From Elusimicrobiota bacterium (GTDB taxonomy: Bacteria; Elusimicrobiota; Elusimicrobia; Elusimicrobiales; UBA9959): DNA of 13,537 nt. Of this stretch, positions 11,909 through 13,537 are shown piece after piece. Under the pieces are notes generated by a model that was not told the DNA's origin, did no database searches, and worked only from the letters and a program-made list of their open reading frames with translations. The translations under genes were made by a program, and so were the position numbers. The stretch lies in the NCBI GenBank assembly GCA_030637365.1, contig DAOWGR010000133.1, positions 1 through 13,537 of the forward strand. The letters are read 5' to 3'. Each line of letters starts with the position of its first letter. Within the stretch, counting starts at the first letter, position 1.

Positions 11909-12955
11909 ATGTCTAAAGAAGGTAAAGAAAGAGCCTTGGATGTGGCTTTGTCGCAGATAGAAAAGCTTTTTGGAAAAGAAGCCATTATGAAATTGGGGGA
12001 TAAAACCAATAAAAAAATAGAAGTAATTGAAACCGGAGCTTTGTCATTGGATTTGGCATTGGGCATAGGCGGTTTGCCGAGAGGAAGAGTTGTTGAAATT
12101 TACGGCCCCGAGTCGTCTGGAAAAACCACTTTGGCTCTGCATATAATCGCCAACGCGCAAAAAACGGGAATGGCGGCTTTTATAGACGCCGAACACGCTT
12201 TGGATTCTTTTTACGCCGAAAAGCTGGGCGTTGATATAAATAATCTCCTTATCAGCCAGCCGGATTCCGGAGAACAGGCGCTTGAAATTACGGAAAAGCT
12301 TGTCAGGTCCGGCGCCATGGATATCATAGTAATAGATTCCGTAGCCGCTCTTGTGCCTCGCGCCGAAATAGAAGGCGATATGGGAGATTCTCATATGGGA
12401 CTTCAGGCAAGGCTTATGTCGCAGGCTTTAAGAAAGCTTACAGCCATAATCGCAAGCACCAAAACCACGGTGATTTTTATCAATCAATTAAGGCATAAAA
12501 TCGGCGTAATGTTCGGAAGTCCCGAAACGACTACGGGCGGTCTGGCTCTTAAATTTTATGCTTCCGTCAGAATGGATATTCGCAGAATAGAAACTCTTAA
12601 GAGAGGGGATATTATCACAGGTTCCAGAATAAGGGTTAAAATTGTCAAGAATAAGGTCGCTCCGCCTTATAGGCGGGCGGAATTTGAAATGATTCACGGC
12701 GAGGGTATATCCGCCGAGAGTTGTCTTTTGGATATGGGTGTTGAAACCGGCCTTGTGGATAAAGCCGGAAGTTGGTACATATATAAGGGAGAAAGAATAG
12801 GCCAAGGTCGAGAAAATGCCAGAATCTATTTTAAAGAAAATCCCGATAAAGCCAAGGAATTGGATCTTAATTTGCGTGAAAAATTTTTAAATTTCAAAGG
12901 CAATGTGGGCGAAAAGAAGAAACCTATGGCAAAAAAAGAGAAAGTTCAAAAATAA
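11909..12955 (+). CDS. recA: Recombinase A
   Basis: RecA forms ATP-dependent filaments on single-stranded DNA for homologous recombination and stimulates self-cleavage of SOS repressors. The 348-residue protein is of normal length and carries Walker A GPESSGKT (66-73), the catalytic Glu95 in FIDAEHALD, the Walker B strand IIVIDSVAAL, the filament/DNA-loop regions, and the signature FGSPETTTGGLALKFYASVRMDIRR. In the family signature the usual RMKIG or REKIG appears as RHKIG, and FGNPE as FGSPE, both conservative. The C-terminal tail is lysine-rich rather than acidic as in E. coli RecA. GGAGG five bases before the ATG is a strong ribosome binding site. The gene is divergent from the ChaN-like gene and is followed after 33 bases by a Xer-type recombinase gene, likely in one operon. 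Confidence 0.98.
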   Translation: MSKEGKERALDVALSQIEKLFGKEAIMKLGDKTNKKIEVIETGALSLDLALGIGGLPRGRVVEIYGPESSGKTTLALHIIANAQKTGMAAFIDAEHALDSFYAEKLGVDINNLLISQPDSGEQALEITEKLVRSGAMDIIVIDSVAALVPRAEIEGDMGDSHMGLQARLMSQALRKLTAIIASTKTTVIFINQLRHKIGVMFGSPETTTGGLALKFYASVRMDIRRIETLKRGDIITGSRIRVKIVKNKVAPPYRRAEFEMIHGEGISAESCLLDMGVETGLVDKAGSWYIYKGERIGQGRENARIYFKENPDKAKELDLNLREKFLNFKGNVGEKKKPMAKKEKVQK

Positions 12956-12988
12956 TTTTCGCGCGGGCGTGAATATCATTATTCGCTT

Positions 12989-13537
12989 ATGAGAGAATTG
13001 AGCAAAGTTTTTTTTAGGCATTTATCAAATGAAAGAGGTCTTTCCAAAAATACATGCCTGGCATATTCAGGCGATATTGATTCTTTCGGCGTTTATTGCG
13101 ATATAAGAAAAATTGATATTAAAAAAGCTGACGCGTTTGTTATAGAAACTTATTTGTGGCAGCTTAAGTCCAAGTTTAAACTCAAGCCCGCTTCCATATT
13201 TAGGAAAACGGAATCTATTCGTTCGTTTTATAGATTTCTTATGCTTGAGGGGGAAATTTCAAAAAATCCCACAAAAAATTTTAAGACGCCAAGGCTTATC
13301 GGGAATTTACCGCGTTTTTTATCGGATAGCGATATGAAAACGCTTTTAAGTTTTCCAGCGCTTGAAAAATTTTCTCTTTTGCGGACAGTGGCGGCCATAG
13401 AACTTTTTTACGCCACGGGCATGAGAGTTTCCGAGGCTCTTTTTTTAAGGCTTGAAGCGATTAATATGGAGCAGGGATGGGTTAGGGTGATGGGCAAAGG
13501 TTCCAAAGAGAGAATAGTGCCCGTTCATTTAAACGCG
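12989..13537 (+). CDS. XerC/XerD-type tyrosine recombinase, N-terminal 183 residues (cut by window edge)
   Basis: The frame from ATG at 12989 stays open for 183 codons to the window edge. Residues 1-90 form a SAM-like core-binding domain (HLSNERGLSKNTCLAYSGDI, then FRKTESIRSFYRFLMLEGEISKNPTKNF), and the catalytic domain begins near 108 with PRFLSDSDMKTLL. The first catalytic residue, Arg146, is in ELFYATGMRVSEAL and the Lys170 turn is in VMGKGSKERIVPV; these positions agree with Arg148 and Lys172 of E. coli XerD. The His-x-x-Arg box and nucleophilic Tyr would lie beyond the edge. This suggests a chromosomal dimer-resolving Xer protein rather than a phage integrase; XerC and XerD cannot be told apart here. 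There is no Shine-Dalgarno sequence; the 33-base gap after recA is in frame with recA but holds no alternative start codon. Confidence 0.9.
   Translation, partial: MRELSKVFFRHLSNERGLSKNTCLAYSGDIDSFGVYCDIRKIDIKKADAFVIETYLWQLKSKFKLKPASIFRKTESIRSFYRFLMLEGEISKNPTKNFKTPRLIGNLPRFLSDSDMKTLLSFPALEKFSLLRTVAAIELFYATGMRVSEALFLRLEAINMEQGWVRVMGKGSKERIVPVHLNA

Overview
The window is ordinary bacterial chromosome of moderate-to-low G+C, read with the standard code (TGA is used as a stop, for example after the DoxX and DsbA-like genes). Gene content (ClpC, long NfeD, cofactor-independent phosphoglycerate mutase, RecA followed by a Xer recombinase, single-domain response regulators, DsbA plus MauE/DoxX) and compact operons without phage or plasmid genes suggest an uncultured Gram-negative-type lineage, perhaps Elusimicrobiota/Omnitrophota-like. 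That placement is a low-confidence inference from gene style, not from a marker search.

Layout. Minus strand, 1-4307: the first 14 codons of a response regulator leaving the window at the left edge; an exported protein of unknown function; a MauE/DoxX membrane protein; a membrane-anchored DsbA-like thiol oxidoreductase; a DUF167 protein; and gpmI. Plus strand, 4443-9483: a long NfeD-type membrane protease, clpC, and a membrane-anchored class A beta-lactamase-fold serine hydrolase. At 9484-9763 a convergent spacer holds what looks like a decayed nucleotidyltransferase (IspD-like) fragment. Minus strand, 9764-11826: two tandemly duplicated CheY-like response regulators and a ChaN-like (DUF399) exported protein. 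Plus strand, 11909 to the right edge: recA and a XerC/XerD-type tyrosine recombinase cut by the window end.

Themes. Redox and envelope proteostasis is one: DsbA-like with MauE/DoxX, NfeD protease, ClpC unfoldase. DNA maintenance is another: RecA and Xer. Signalling is represented by three receiver domains and no histidine kinase inside the window.

The most unusual material lies between the genes. (1) A 163-bp multi-hairpin palindromic element (1488-1650) has perfect 17-bp terminal inverted repeats, a nested 16-bp inverted repeat of related sequence, and four internal hairpins; one terminal arm contains the Shine-Dalgarno sequence and reaches the GTG start of the DoxX gene, so folding of the transcript would bury that start. 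(2) Five different spacers contain short degenerate tandem arrays with a 7- or 8-base period, each with its own consensus, resembling the heptanucleotide STRR repeats known from cyanobacteria. Two of these, on either side of clpC, have an octamer left arm and a reverse-complement heptamer right arm. (3) The two duplicated regulator genes share a palindrome related to TGACATATGTCA at nearly the same distance upstream of their starts. (4) At least two genes appear to have promoters placed for leaderless transcripts. No tRNA, rRNA, CRISPR array, insertion sequence or phage module was seen.
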